64,000 nt of DNA from Hirudinaria manillensis (lineage: Eukaryota > Annelida > Clitellata > Hirudinida > Hirudinidae). The stretch covers positions 5,710,535-5,774,534 of the forward strand of contig CM067533.1 of NCBI GenBank assembly GCA_034509925.1. The letters run 5' to 3'. The first letter of the stretch is position 1, and the number at the start of each line of letters is the position of its first letter. The position numbers were made by a program, and so were the translations under genes. Below the pieces are notes generated by a model that did not search any database, had not been told where the DNA came from, and saw only the letters and a list, made by a program, of their open reading frames with translations. Below, in pieces: positions 19,582 to 33,972 of this stretch.

Positions 19582-22500
19582 TGTTATCTAAACCTTGCCG
19601 ACAAGTTTTCTTGAATAATTTCCCATTTGAAAGGTGAAATCTCTCCTGAAGTGAAACAGCTGTTCGTAAAGAGAAGGAAAGGCTCCGTTTAATTGCGCTT
19701 TCTGGAGAGGCTCCGGCGCTCGGTCCACCGCTCCTTGCTGCTTCAGGCATTGTGCGCTTGGCTTTAAATTTATTTTCAACGTCCGATTGACATTCTTTAC
19801 AATCAACCAGATTGAGATTAAGTGAAATCGGAGGATGCTAGTTTTAATTAATCTCACTTTTAATGGCTTAGTTCGTTGATGGTGAAGTCATTTCGGTAAT
19901 CGGAGTGATTTTAATTTGATGTAAGAAGATAGCTTAAAAATACCAATTTTTTTTAAGAAAAGAGCTCCGACAAATTTTAAAATCCACTGACTTAAATTTG
20001 TTTACGATGGCCATTCTCTTGAGATGGATGTGTATGATAGCCGTTAGTAATTCATGTATTTGTAGTAAAGGCAACTAGAATATCTATCTAGAGTATCAGC
20101 TCTTTCGAGACTTTTTTTTCTTTATCAAGAATGTTGCGGTGTTTGATACTTCGCTAGTTAATTAATTAAGCTTGATAATCGTCTTCAATGAGAATAACGT
20201 GGATGGAACGGGAAAACAATGAAGAGAAACAAACAAGCAGCCATGCCTGCCCAGTAAAAGGTGCCTACGTTGGCCTCTCTAGTTCAGCTGGAACTGGAGA
20301 AATCAATACTTCACTTGCTGCGTGGGCGGATGGCGAATAGAACACGTCGGTCTTAAATGCTCAGTCATCTCTTAATGGAAAAGGAATTCTAGCGGACAGA
20401 TAAGAGAATAGGTGGACCTCTGGTCACGTAAGCATATTTACGACGAGCACTGTTGAATTTGCGTGGGCCACCTTATGCGTCGATGAATATAACAAGTCTA
20501 GCAATGTTTTTATTGTTTATGGCTCATTGTCGGCCAAACGAATCTTCCTGGTCTACGAAATATCACGATTACTAAATGTTCAAAACTATTCTTGACTTAT
20601 TTCCCAAATGCCGCACGTCGAGCGCATTAAATAATCTCGAGTATTAATCACTTTTAAATGCCTAGTTGCAATTTGATGACTTCGAAATGCAAATAATAAT
20701 AATAATAATAATAATTCGGTTCATTAGAGTGGCGTATGTCCGGTGGACTTCAAATAATTACGATTAATGCCAGCTGCCGAATATGGTTTTGACGTTCATC
20801 TAATCGATAACTCTAATAATAACGAAAAGCACCAAAATACATGGAAAATGAGCTCTAAATTCCTTCAAAGTAAGGGACCATCAAAAATAAATGTAATCTT
20901 CGACAGTTAAAAGAATCGTTTAAGGTAAAAATGTGCCTCAACATTTAAATAATAAGTAATTTAAACAATTACTGTTTTAGGATTTGAACTCAATTCCCTG
21001 GATAAAATAAGAAATCAATCAGTTTTAAAAGGTTTTTAAGGAAAGCCCTTCAGACACCACAAAATATTTGGAATCCTACGAAAGTCTTATTGTTTAAGCA
21101 GATGAAAGCAATATATAAACCAAATTGGTTATTAGGCTCAGGAGGATTCTAAACATTAAATAATTACAGTAACGAATAAGTGCCGTTTATTTTTAATAAG
21201 AGATTCGTCGCTTTAGAAGCTTGAGCATCCGAATGTTAATACGGTTTGTTTGTGCCTGAAAATAGGTTGATTTTCGCGTTGCTGTTACTGCGTGGTTATG
21301 CAGAATATGAAGGGAACACCGACAGGGTCACGTCCCATGTTTTAGTGATATATTCTTATTGACTTTTGTTGCGTCTGCTATATATATATATATTGTTTGA
21401 ATATTTAAGTTATAAACAGGGGCCTCCAGCTTCTAGGTCAGTTTAATGATGTTTACCATTATAGCGTGTTTTCGTTGTCGATGATGAGGATCGCTTGGTG
21501 TAAAATAAGTTGTAATGATTTGTTACGATGATTTGATGTTAACAGTGCCAAAATGTGAGGATTAATTTGTGCTTATGGTCTTCTGCCAAAGTATTTCGAT
21601 GTAGAAGTGCGATTTCATTCTGATGTGGCATTTAATTTTGATTAAATTTGAATTTTATGCTCAATACCAGCAAAGGCCATTTTTCCATGGTCTCGAGTCA
21701 TATCTCTCTTTTTCATGTAGTATGTGGTTTGAGGTAGTCAATGAATTAGTTACTCTGCATATTTATATCTTTTCATCATCAAATTAGTTGAAAAATGCAT
21801 AGATGCAATCAAATTAGTTGAGGTTCATTCAGGTTTTAATTATTGCACATGATTCAATACTTTTTTGTTTTATATTTTGTGAGTTGATTTGTAATTGTTT
21901 TTTACAATCAGAGAAAAAATTAAATAGGGCTTGGTCACATTGCTGGAATGCATTATTTCATTTGTGGTGGTGAATATTCATTTCTTGAAATATTGGAAAC
22001 TTTAAAGTAAATAATGAAATCATGAATAAATATGGTATTACAATGTAATGTTGAAGCTGGTAAATAATAAATAAACATTAAATTTGATCCATAATTGTTC
22101 AATTAATTATAATGAGGCAAGTTTGAATTTTAAACATTGGAATTGATCAAAGCCAAATCAAGATTTATTGCTTGAAGGAATTAAAATTCATGTGACTTAA
22201 TAAGATGGTGCCATTTAAAAGACTTGATTGACTTCTTTTCTTAAGTTCTTTTTGTCTTCAGGATATAAAACCATGATATAAAATTGAGTTAAAACACATA
22301 TTGGAACGGACATTATGATGTTTTGAAGTGGTTTATATTTTTGTAAGAGTCTTCAGAAGTTTGATCAAGTATTTGTGGCTTTTAAGACTTCTGCCTTTGA
22401 CACGACTTTGAGATTGTTGAATGTTGACACTATGAATGTCTGTGACTGTTCCAGGCTTTTGAATTTTTGTGCAATCACAACGTTTAAATATTTTATTTGA

Positions 22501-23170
22501 AATTATGTCTGAAAGAAATCTTTGAAGTTTCTAAGTTTCTAAATTTATTTTCTATTTCAATTGTGCAACATTTATACATCAATCAAATAATATTCCACCA
22601 ACCAGATGCAATTTAATGGATAGCCTTATGAAAAAAAATATATAAAGATACTAGTTAAAAATTTGTCTCAAGAAAAAAAACACTAGCAGATCAAACTAAT
22701 CCTGTCCATTTTATGAGGCATTGTTATCATTGTTAAGGCACATGCATGCGTGATCATGTAAACAATTCTGAGAATGAAATGATCCTTCAGTCATCTTCAG
22801 TTGTTTACAATGTTTCTTTTAATCATGGGAAGGTGGCACTCTTTTAAATAAACATGTTTTTATCCATTATTTTCTTTTTGGGTTGATATTTATAATGACC
22901 TTCGTTTATTAGATTTATTGATAACAAAGTCGAAAGTATTAAAATATGCATGAAAGTCAATTACTCGCTACCCTTGCGGTCGCTTGTAATTATAATTGAT
23001 GTTTATTTAATAATTGATGTTTATTCTCGATATTTCAGATGGCTCGGAGGGAAGGTGCCAATGTTCCAGGTGAACATTGCCATCATTAGGGACACCAGGA
23101 AGGCATATTTTCATCCATAAAGCTGGTCTCTGCCAATTCTAACTCAACAAAGAATTCTGCTTGCAAACAG
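19582..23170. other. Shared upstream region between the divergent PTPRN-like and Venus kinase receptor genes
   Basis: No coding exon was recognised in these 3.6 kb. The first stretch (19582 to about 19860) is probably 5' leader of the PTPRN-like gene. It includes a short (AAT)n at 20692-20715. A possible untranslated exon of the receptor gene lies at 23040-23070, bounded by a pyrimidine-rich AG and a GT. A dispersed-repeat core with its partner near 2358 lies further right, inside the receptor's first intron. Confidence 0.5.
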
Positions 23171-26100
23171 ATGCATTTCAGGATGCTGGTCATTCCTCTC
23201 TTTCTCTCGATTGCTTTTAATCTCAGATGCTGGGCATCCAATCCGTCGAAAAGGTGCCTGGAAAATGTACCAGGTCAGTGTTATTGATGTCGTTTTTGAC
23301 GACATTTTTTGTAGAATAAAAATCATTTGCAAGCGTTCTGTTTATATGTGCCCAAACATATTTTTACTTGAAGCAATTCTATAAAAAAATGATTTAAAAA
23401 TTACTCTTTTATTTGGCTTTTTATTTGTTTGGCATCAAATTACATAAAAAAGTGAAAAATAATTTATAATAAGTATGTTAAAATTTATTTTCATGAAAAG
23501 TGAGAGGGGGCATTGCCTACAAGATTTTGACAAAGACATTAAAACCCCTTCATTCAGAAGCTAATGTCTAAATATAGTATTGAAACTTAATTATATAAGT
23601 TTTGATAGATTGAAACATTTTATTTGACCCTAACACACCCTTATAATATCCATCATGGGTCAGGGATCACCCTAGGAACATTGTGTGGATATTGATTGAT
23701 GAATTGATTGAATAGCTTGATTGTTATTGATATAATCGGTGCAATTACTGTTGTTATTATTACTGTGATTAACATTATTATAGTTCTAGTATGCAGGCAG
23801 TAGTAGTCTAGAATATCCATGAATAGCTTTTTTGGGATGCAAGTACTTTTTGCGGGATCATATTTTGGATTTGAAAGTGAAAATGTTAAACTTGAATGAA
23901 TTTGAAATTCTTAGAATTCTTAGAAATAGCAGACTTGAGAATAAAGTAAAAATATTCATTTTGATCCATCAGAGCAGAGAACAGGTAAATAGTTTTATCT
24001 CACATTATCATCTAGAATACACAGCTATTATATTAACAAATTTTTGACATAATGCAGTATTATATGCCAGCATAATATTAACAAATTTAAGACATAAAAT
24101 GGTAATAATCATATGATGTTATGAAGTCTTTGCTTTGTTTCCACTATTAAGTATAATTATTGACCAATTTTTTATTGAAAAACTCTTCTCTGAGCAGCTG
24201 CTTCAAGCAATTCGACTTCCTTGATTTTATGTTTGTATTGAAATGTGGCTAATCTAATTCATTAAATTCTGATCGAGAAGAGTTGATTATAAATATTATA
24301 ATCATAAATAATTTTGGCAAAATCTTTAATTGTGTTAATTCCTAGCTTTAATAACTTCCGTTATTCTTGAGATAATATGAGGAGAGTTTTTCATAATAGA
24401 ATCAAAAATTTGGAGGTTGACTTAAGTCAGCTGGACCAATAATTCTTTGATGAATTTATTCATTGGATCTAGGCATAACAAATAACACATAGAAATAAAC
24501 AGATATTCTCAATGAATGATAAAGGCTTCATCCAGAGCAAGGCAAGAAATAAAGAATGCTTTGCTATGAAATGCTATGCCAGAAGCTTATTATGTCTCAA
24601 TAAATTATGTACAGAAACCGTTCAGTACCATGGAACTTATTTGTGACCATATACATTTTTTTGTCATTCATTTTGAGATATTTGTGACCATACATTTTGT
24701 TGTCATTCATTTTGAGATATCTTCGAGTGGCCTAATTCATTTAGTCTGCCTTCAACAGGAATATTCTTATTTGTGGACTTTGTATCACTTGCTCAAGAGC
24801 ATCTGATAGCTCCTTCACAGCATTTTGACATTTGCATTTTTCATTCATTTTTTTATTATAAAGTCAAGATTTTCCTTGAATGTTAAGGGATTTGTTGGAA
24901 ACAATATGTAGCAACTTTGAGAAATGTTTTCAAATCGCCAGCATGTAATGCTCACTTGTACTGAGTTTGTAACATGAATTAGGGAGTTGAGTCATTTTAA
25001 TGTTAACAAATTTCATCTTATTTATGGATAACTGTATTTGTTTATTGATAATTAACTCATCTTAATGAGTGCCAGTCTTAGAAAACTTTATTGAAAGATC
25101 AAAGGGGTTTTAATGTGTTGCTATTGTTTTCTTATCAGAGTCTTTTTCAAGAGATTAAGTATTGTTTACCTCAGCAGTCTGCAGTGGATTTAGAAGCCAA
25201 ACATCTCATCTTTGCCTCCTAACCTCCCACGGGCTGATGTGTGCTACGTGATGTGGTGCTCCTTTGTAACATTCGATTTGTAAACACCTGGTGATGAAAG
25301 CTGTCATTTATCACGCATTCATCGCATTCCACTAAAAAAACAAGATGGTTGTGGTTAGACGTTGCTAAAACCATTTGGTAATTAATTTTTACCGATTTAC
25401 TTACTTGTTTGCTTGTGGACGACGTGTGTTTGTCTGCCGGGATAGACGTTGGTTGGTGCGGTGAGAAATTTAAAGTATGAACGAAGGCCTTCAATGCTCT
25501 GTTGCTTCAGAAAAATTAGTCTGGCTAGACTGTGTGCAAGTATCTTAAAGAGGCATAACTGTTTTCAGTAATAACAAAGCACAGTTGAAATTGTGCCCTA
25601 CTCATGAATGCCTTGCTTCATGCTTCTTATCTGTTATTTGGTTTGACAGACTGATAATTGTTGTCCATTGGCTGTGAGTGATGATGATAACAACGATGGT
25701 GGTGATACATTCGTTTACAAATTACAAGCGGATGATCAAATAATGTTAAATAGACGATGCCTGAATAGAAGACAACACTTCTTTCTATTTAAGTTTTGTG
25801 GAAAACAGTCTGAGTTTGCTCTGTTTGCTCGTTACGGATTAGTCATCATCGGATGGTGAAAAAGAAATGTTTGCTACATTAATCACCACGTTTTCATCAT
25901 CTCCTGTGCTCCTCTTCACTCAGGCATCCTTATTTTAAAATTATGTGAAGCATCTAAAGTCTTTTAATACGTCAAATAAGTTTGTAATTTGCCTATGGAA
26001 ACCCCCCTCTCCCTTGTTCTGTCACCGGCCTTCATCACAGGCATAGCCCTGCAACGCTTAATAAATGCAGCGCCGAATAGCACGATGATATATAAAAAAA

Positions 26101-29100
26101 AATATTTCTTAACCCGCAGAAAGTTCCTATAAGCACATATTTTACGTGGACCAAAACACCACAAGCATAAATATCGAGGTCAGTTCGAGAACCTCCCATC
26201 AGATTCTCAGTAGAATTGTACGGATCATCATCAGGGAAGTCCTTTCCTACGAAAATGTCTCCTTCACCAATACTTCAGAATCTATAAACATGTACACCTT
26301 TTGCAGCATGCCCGGGTAAGAGATATATTTGGATGACTGGAATGATGAAATGATTAAAAATTTAAAAATTTAAAAAAATGGTAAAATTATATGACCGAAT
26401 TCTTTCCAGCTTCATTGCTCCAATTAACTCCATGATTAATGTTGAATCGTGGGTTCCTGTTTTGTTCAATTTACAAGATCTTGATGATCACTCCAACGTG
26501 GTGAGCGTCGGACCTTTGGGAGCACTGGGGAGGTAAAGACTCGGACGGTTTCTGAGCCAATATGTAAGACCTAATATGTAAATAAGGGCTTATTCCTTTC
26601 AGGTTCGGATGGTACGTCCCCACGTATCTGATGAATGAGATGAAATGGAATCATTCCATTAACCTGCAATGCGGTCAATCCCTGAGGCAGTCGGACATCG
26701 GCAAGTTTGCGTCGCAAAAAACGTACCAGGAATTGAAGAATCTGACCGAATCGGATAGAAGCAGAAACAATGCACGCCTGCATTGTGGAAATAATTCAAT
26801 CTGCAGCACTGGGATTTATCACTCCTCGCAAATATGTTCCAGTCAGCCTGGATCTTGTCCCATTCTGGTCTCGTCACATTTCCGTGAGTTCTGATAATTC
26901 CAGATAATTCCGACCTGTGAGACCACAATTATTTTGAGTCCCTTTGCTTAAGTTAAGTCATTAACAAGTATGGAGTTTGGCAACCTTTCAATGACATTGT
27001 GCAGAAGTTGTATTCTTAAATCAGTCTGCTTGCAGACAGATTTCTTGATTTCTTATTTACTTGTCTAGCAGCACAGTTAAGTTAAGTCAAACTTCTACAT
27101 TAATGCTCTAAAGAGCATGACAATTCTACAGTATTCAGCTAAATAAAGTCTGGTATACACCCTAGACTTTGGGTCTGTCAATTTTTTTGCAATTTTTTTT
27201 TTAATTGTTTGATGATGTTTTGGTCGACTTTGTCATGCTGATAAAAATCAGTGAGAATGTCGAGTGTGCCTCGGGTTTCCGACCCCCCCCCCCCAATAAC
27301 ACCGGGGACACAACGTTTTGATTTGCTCACGATGTTCACTTATGGCAATATGCGTGATCACATTTTCACGTGACATCTTCCAGGTGTGTACGGGAAATGT
27401 CTGATTAACTTCATAAAAAGTTCAGGCTTGGATGTGACAGTGTTTTGGTTAGGAGATCATCTTTATGATTACGTCTTAACCAAGACCAAAGAGAAGACTC
27501 CAGTCATGTACTTTGGCTGGAACTTGGATGTCCTATCTGTTAATGAATCTTTTTCTCCCATCAATCTACCTCCTCTTTATCAGTTCAACAACAATGGAGT
27601 GGTAAGCAATTGCGACTGGCAGGTTCGTCCCATACACAAAATGGTCTGGAACAAGCTGAGGTTGCATGACTTAATTTAGCCTTTACTGTATATCTCTTGT
27701 TTTAATGACAATTGAAAAATTTGTGCAGAGTATATGCACCAGAGGTTCATCAGATGTTGACCAATATGGGACTTAACAATTCACAAATTGAAGATATGGT
27801 CAAAGATTACCAATATTTGTATCATAATGAACCTGATAAAGAAGAAAGGATTTTAGAGAAGGTGGCCTGTCGATGGGTGACAAGGAATGATGAGGTGTGG
27901 AAGAAATGGCTTCCTCCAAAGGGCAACAAGACCCCAATTTACATAGGAGGACTGTTCTCATGCAGTGGAAAAGCCATGAGGGACTTCAGTACAGTCATAG
28001 GTTCGTGACGTGGATTTTAAGTCGCCAAAGAGGTCGATGCCGAGCAACGTTTCGTCGTTCCAGCCGCCGAACTAGCCGCAGAGTACATCAACAACGATCC
28101 GAACATCCTTCCGAATCACTCCATCCAAGTACTGGTGGCGGACACCGCCTCCGTTCCGAGGCGTAAGATCAACAGCATCACCGCTTACATGACTAACAGG
28201 ACGCACAGAGTCCTGGGGCTGCTGGGTCAGTGACCATTTCTTATTTGAAATCGATGCATGCCTATTTTTATTTTAAAGTCCAAACTTTTGTCAGACACTT
28301 CCGTCCCGTCGAACTTTGAGGACTTGGTCGGAAGCATGTCGACGGTGTATTCCATTCCTCTAATTGCTCACAATTCAAAGTCATTCGCTTTGAGTCAACG
28401 GAATTTATATCCCTACTTCTTCAGGATCAACTCCATTTTTATGGACAAAGCGTAAGTGCTTGATTCATATTATCAACAATGCATTGCATCCGTTACGATG
28501 AGTTATCCGTCTTTTAGTGACGAAATTTTCAAAAAATTTTTTTTTTAACTTTCAATTTCACAATTCACGATCTGCAGTTTTGCTTTGCTGGAGATGTTCG
28601 AGTTGTTCAATTGGAAAAGAGTCGGACTTTTCATCGAAGATTCCTCGAACCTCGAAGGTTATCACAACTTCTTCAAGGAGTTTCTAGGCTCGAGAAACAT
28701 CAACGTGGCCTTTGATTCCAAAGTTCCGAGCATCGCCGACCTGAGGACCCTCTCCGACGTGATGATTGCTCATTATTTGTCAAATTTAGTTTAATGTTTA
28801 TTCACTTTAAATTTATACTTTATATTTATTATATTTAACAAATACATATTATTACAAATGGATGTTTGTCATCTTGTTTTACTGAAGTGATTCTGTTTAA
28901 TCTTTCAAGAGTTTGGATCAATTGAAGAAGAAACGTGTCAACATCGTGGTCGTGGCTCTTGAAGCTCGTAACATGCTGGCCTTTCTGTGTCAGATCTATG
29001 ACAAGGTCAGACATTTTTATACCCCGCTTGACCCCAAGTGACCTGCTCCTATTTTATGCCAGACGACATATTTACATATCGCTCGTTTTCATTGGTTGTA

Positions 29101-32100
29101 GGCGGTTATACGGTTATATACATTGTAGTTTGAGAAAACAATCAAGAAGGATTCTGCTTTGGGTTGTCTGCTCTTACTGTTGTTTTTGCTATGGGGTTGA
29201 AATACTTTGGTGGCCAATACTTTAATGATTTTCTTTTTCTTTTGTTTGTTTAGCAAATTGATGCACTGGTTACAACAAATAAAGTGCACGCAGTAGTTTT
29301 CATTTTTGTCCGATTGACTTTGAACGTTTATTGACATTTTGAGATGATTTTTTTACCATTATAACGACTTAGTAATTCATCTGCTAATTTGAATAATTAA
29401 TTAGATGCCTTCACCAGGGCATTGGACCACTTCTATTTCTAATAAGTTAATTTATTCCATTTGCAAATAATTTATAGTTTTTAAAAGTTTGCTGCCTTTT
29501 TTATGTCAACCATCTTGAAAATTATGTTCAACATTCAATATGTTTATTCATAACTTGACATGCAAGAAAATTTAAAATAGCACGTTCAAAAATCTCCAGG
29601 CCATTAAACCCGAGATCCGTGATTTATTTACCATTTACCAGAAAATGGCGAGCAGCAACAACTATTCGTGGTTCTTCATGACCTTGACGACCTTAGTGGA
29701 TAAGTGGTGGAACGTCAACAACAGCCAGTTCTACCACCTCAGGAGCACCGACTGCACTCAAAGCAAGATCACCGAGGCCCTCCAGAGTCACTTCGTCTTC
29801 AATAACGCCCAGCTGGACTCTGCCAACAACATCATCATCGGGAACAATTCGTCCACGGAAATCATGGACACCATCACTCGCAGGCTCAAGAAAATCGTGA
29901 GTTCTTGTGTTATCTATGATAAATATTTCCTTTTCATTCACTGTTGTTGTTGTTGTTGTCGTCCTTCTATTAAGATTTCCAAGAATAATTGTAGGTCATA
30001 ATGAGTTGCCTGCCAAAATGTGAAGATAATTGATTTATAATAAGCTGGTTACTAATTGTTCTTGCAGTGATGTGATTGGATGATGTGATTGGAGGAGGCA
30101 CAGTTTTTATGCTTTGAGAATTGTAAAAATAATCACTTAATCTATAACAATATTATTATTATTTTAATTTGAATTATTATTAATATTATCATTATTATAG
30201 TTTGCTATAATAATAATAGTATACAATATTATAAATTATGATCCAAATTAGTAATAATTGATTTTAAACTAATAATAAATTGTTTTAAAACTAAAATTTC
30301 CAATTCTCTAGGGGAAGGGCGATCCGTACCCCGTGTCCTCGGAGGCGTTCGATGCCATCCTGGTCTACGGCAGGGCCTTCCATCAGATGCTTCGAGAAAA
30401 TTCATCGGCTCTTGCTTACTTCCACGAGGAAAATACCCTCAGGTTTGTCATTGCTTTGTGCATTTGTTGGATCTGATTGAAAAGAATTTCAGACGACTTG
30501 AATCATTCAGATTGAATTTATTTTTAATTACTTATTATTTGCTTTATAGCCTTCTTATTTTATTTTTTTTGGAAAATCAAAACATATGTAAGTCCAAGAA
30601 TGCAGAAATGCAGACCTAAATGCATACATGAGATATGCAATTAAAATAGAATTAATTTAGTGTCACAAAAAGTCATTGATTGCATGAGTTCCTGCCATTA
30701 TAGACCATCTCACTGCTCAGCAGTCCAGTCAATTATTAACACCCCCTTCTAAGAGTCCATAATTTAGTGACTAATTAATGACATTAGGACAAAAGTTTTA
30801 ATCGCTTCAAAATGTCAAATGTCACAACTTTTCTGACTGACAGGAGGTTCGTGCAGATAGTGGAGTCGCTTCACTTTGACGGTTTGACGGGCCCCATAAA
30901 GTTCAAGGGAGCGGATAGGAGCGGCATCGTGGAGATCCTTCAGATGCAGTCGGATGACTTCGTGAAGGTCGGGCATTTCAAGCCCGAGCAGAACAACGCG
31001 TCTGCGGACGGTCTCGTGGTGGAAATGAGTTCGTTGATTTGGAGGACCTCCAGTGGTAAAGCACCAGGAGACAGTCTTGGTGAGTGCTAAACAACAACAA
31101 TGGGCATTACCATGAATTATATTTAATTCAGATTAATTATATCCAAAGTTAATCTTAAATATCAAATGAGCTTCTGTTATAAAATATAATTCTTATTTAT
31201 TCGTTCGGGGATGAATTCATCAGCATTTTTTTTCATTCGCATCCAAAGATGTTATAGTGGCAGTCCAATGAAAAATGCCTCTAGCACGTGCGATGCATGC
31301 AAAAGTGAATTTGCATTTTATTTTGTGTTTGCTTTGACCTTTCAGATTCTGAAAAGGCTTGCAGCGTCGAAAAGATCCGAGCCCTGCTCGACGTGGAATG
31401 CGACACGGCCATCATATTCATCAACGTCTTCGTTTTCGGAGTCACCCTCGTGCCGATAATTCTGTTCCTAATTTACATCAAGAAGAGGTCGTACATTTTT
31501 CTGCTTCTTGTCCTTCTAAGAATCCTTCCCATTAATGCTTACATGAATAGTATGTGCTCATGCTTTCTACTGCTTCATCAGGTATGATGATAAAATCAAG
31601 CTCATCAACAAAGAGACACCTCAGATTGTTGGTTGGGAACTGACCAGAAATGAAATCATACTAAACAGAAAGATTGGTATGTTGTTAAATAGGAACCTCT
31701 TAATTTCAATTTGACCCTGTTGAAACCATTGCAACCTCATCATCAATAAAAAGGTCAAGGGGAATTTGGAACGGTTTTTGGAGGAGAAGCAAAAATCAAT
31801 CAGAATTGGGTGCCGGTCGCAGTGAAGACTCTCAAACCCGGTTCGACTTCTGACGACAAGGTCTGGACGACATTCAAATCAAACTTCCTTCGGGCTGCTA
31901 ATCCCTAACGCCGATCGCTTTCAGGTCGACTTCTTTAGCGAGGCGAGACTCATGAAAGACTTCAGCCACGAGAACATAGTCAAGCTGCTCGGCGTCTGCT
32001 CGATCGGCGATCCCGGATTGGTCGTCATGGAGTTCATGCTGCACGGGGACATGAGGTCCTACTTGCTGAGCAGAAGGCATTTGGTCAACGAGAATTCTGA

Positions 32101-33972
32101 GGAAGCCATGGACGTGGGACCGCAGGCCATCACGAAAATGGCACTTGACGTTTCAAACGGACTCAAATACCTTACGAACTTGGGATTTGTCCACAGGTCT
32201 GTTTAATCAATCAATCAATCAATCAATCAGACTATCAATAGATCAATGAATCATATTGTCAATCAGTGTTCTAATATTCTTGTTTGGATTATTTGAACAT
32301 ATGAAATGTAATTTATCTTTTGATAATTGGGCCTGCAATTAGACTTCGTTATGATCACTTCCTTCATTCATTCAATGGCAGTTCTGTTCGTTTAACTTAT
32401 TAAATCTATTATTTAATCAAACAGAGATTTGGCCTGCCGAAACTGCCTGGTTCACCAGACCGGGCTCGTGAAAATTGGTGACTTTGGTCTGACGGAGAAT
32501 GTTTACAACAGCGGCTATGTGAGATGCATCAGTAATGGTTGGTAATAAATTTAAAATTACTTGCCATAGATTCATTATTTAATCTACTTTTCCAACTTTT
32601 CCAATATTACTAGGATGTCATGTTTTGTTGATCTTGAATAAGTTCTTCTGCTAATATTTAACAGTCAAATCACTTGATAAGATACACTTGTAGTGAACTG
32701 CTCATTTTTGTACTTGTTAAAACAAGTTATGCATTTCTCCAATGACTTAATTATTTATTACTTAACTATTTTAGGAAAGTTTCCGGTGAGGTGGATGGCC
32801 CCCGAGAGTTTGAGGGAAGGAGTCTTTTCGGCCGCTTCGGACATTTGGAGCCTCGGGGTGTTGATGTACGAAATTTTTACTTTCGGTTCCCTGCCCTACC
32901 ACGGTTTCACGAACGAGCAGGTCGTCGTCTTCGTTAAGAATCGTAAGATCATCGGACTGCCTGCGGGATGCCCAGAAAACTTGTAAGGATCTTTTGTAAT
33001 TGTCAATTCTTTTTTTAGATGTATTTGTAGTTATGAGTTTTTAAATCAAATATTATTTAACAATAAGTCTGTTTGTAATTAAAGGTGCTTCTAGGTGTGA
33101 ATTTTTAGACTTGTTTGTATTGAAGAATTGATTTTAATAATAGCAATACACTAGTATATTAATACATAATAGTAATAATAATTATTAGTAATTCCTTTTT
33201 ATTTCTTCTTGCACACAGGGAGAAATTGCTGAAACAATGCTGGTCTTACGAGAGCGAGAACCGTCCCACCATCGACGTGATAATCGATCAGCTGGAGAGG
33301 ATGCCGCTCCTCCTCGTGCCGTGTCTCGACGTCCCGAGACCCCAGGTGGGACTCGACGGAGGAAACAACGGACTCGTCGTCAACTTCATGGATCCTTCGA
33401 ACAAAGGCTCCTGTTCGACGAAATTTCAGAAGTCTTCGGGCGTGGCGAAACACAAGACTTCCATCTCGGGAATGTCTTTGCTCAACAATAGCAAGCAAAT
33501 TAGATTCGCCAATCCAGAAAAATCTCCGGACATTTGCTCTCCTCAGTCGACCAGCGCGCACTGCTTCGATTTTCCCACTTTGGCCGGAGAAGGTCAGTTC
33601 GACTTGATCAAAGCGTCCGAAATACCGAAAAGGTGGAGGGAAGAGTCTTTCGACAAGGGTAGAGACTGCAATGCTCATAATCAGGCTTTGAGAAATTCAG
33701 GTGAAATCAGTAACGAAACCAAGGCTCTGCTTTGCAACGGATGCGAGAGATCTTCCACGGTGCCGGTGCTCCATCGGTCCGTGTCTACCGAGCCCAGGGT
33801 GACGGCCATCTTCAAAAAGACGTCCGATCCGAAGGGGAATCCGGATTCGACGGATGCTTCCGGTTGGACTTGCAAGATACCCGTCGGCCTGCAAAATGCC
33901 AATTGTCATCAGCAGAATAAACGCCATTCCAGAAAGAAAAATTCCACTGTATCCTCATCACCTGCATTATGA
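23171..33972 (+). CDS. VKR: Venus kinase receptor (Venus flytrap ectodomain + receptor tyrosine kinase)
   Basis: Twenty exons: 23171-23273, 26120-26315, 26410-26532, 26603-26883, 27384-27660, 27729-27964, 28022-28225, 28279-28451, 28578-28758, 28910-29005, 29600-29896, 30312-30442, 30844-31079, 31346-31487, 31582-31676, 31754-31860, 31925-32196, 32425-32537, 32775-32982, 33219-33972; about 1408 residues, the usual size. The first exon starts with a signal peptide ([16 protein letters not shown]). The ectodomain has ANF-receptor/Venus flytrap features ([38 protein letters not shown]). One transmembrane helix lies at about 866-890. The insulin-receptor-like kinase has [49 protein letters not shown] and [12 protein letters not shown], so it looks catalytically competent. 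A Ser-rich tail of about 220 residues follows. Known relatives respond to L-arginine (Schistosoma) or to the peptide OEH (mosquito). Splice boundaries around 27965-28021 are ambiguous, and the phase does not match across 28225/28279. Confidence 0.95.
23274..26119. other. 2.8-kb first intron of the Venus kinase receptor
   Basis: The phase-1 donor after the signal peptide exon joins the phase-matched acceptor at 26119. Nothing coding was seen between them. Near 23655-23680 lies an inverted copy of the dispersed repeat core found near 2358. Confidence 0.7.

Noticed and set aside
33199-33678. 159-residue minus-strand open frame
   Set aside because: Shadow of the Venus kinase receptor's last exon.
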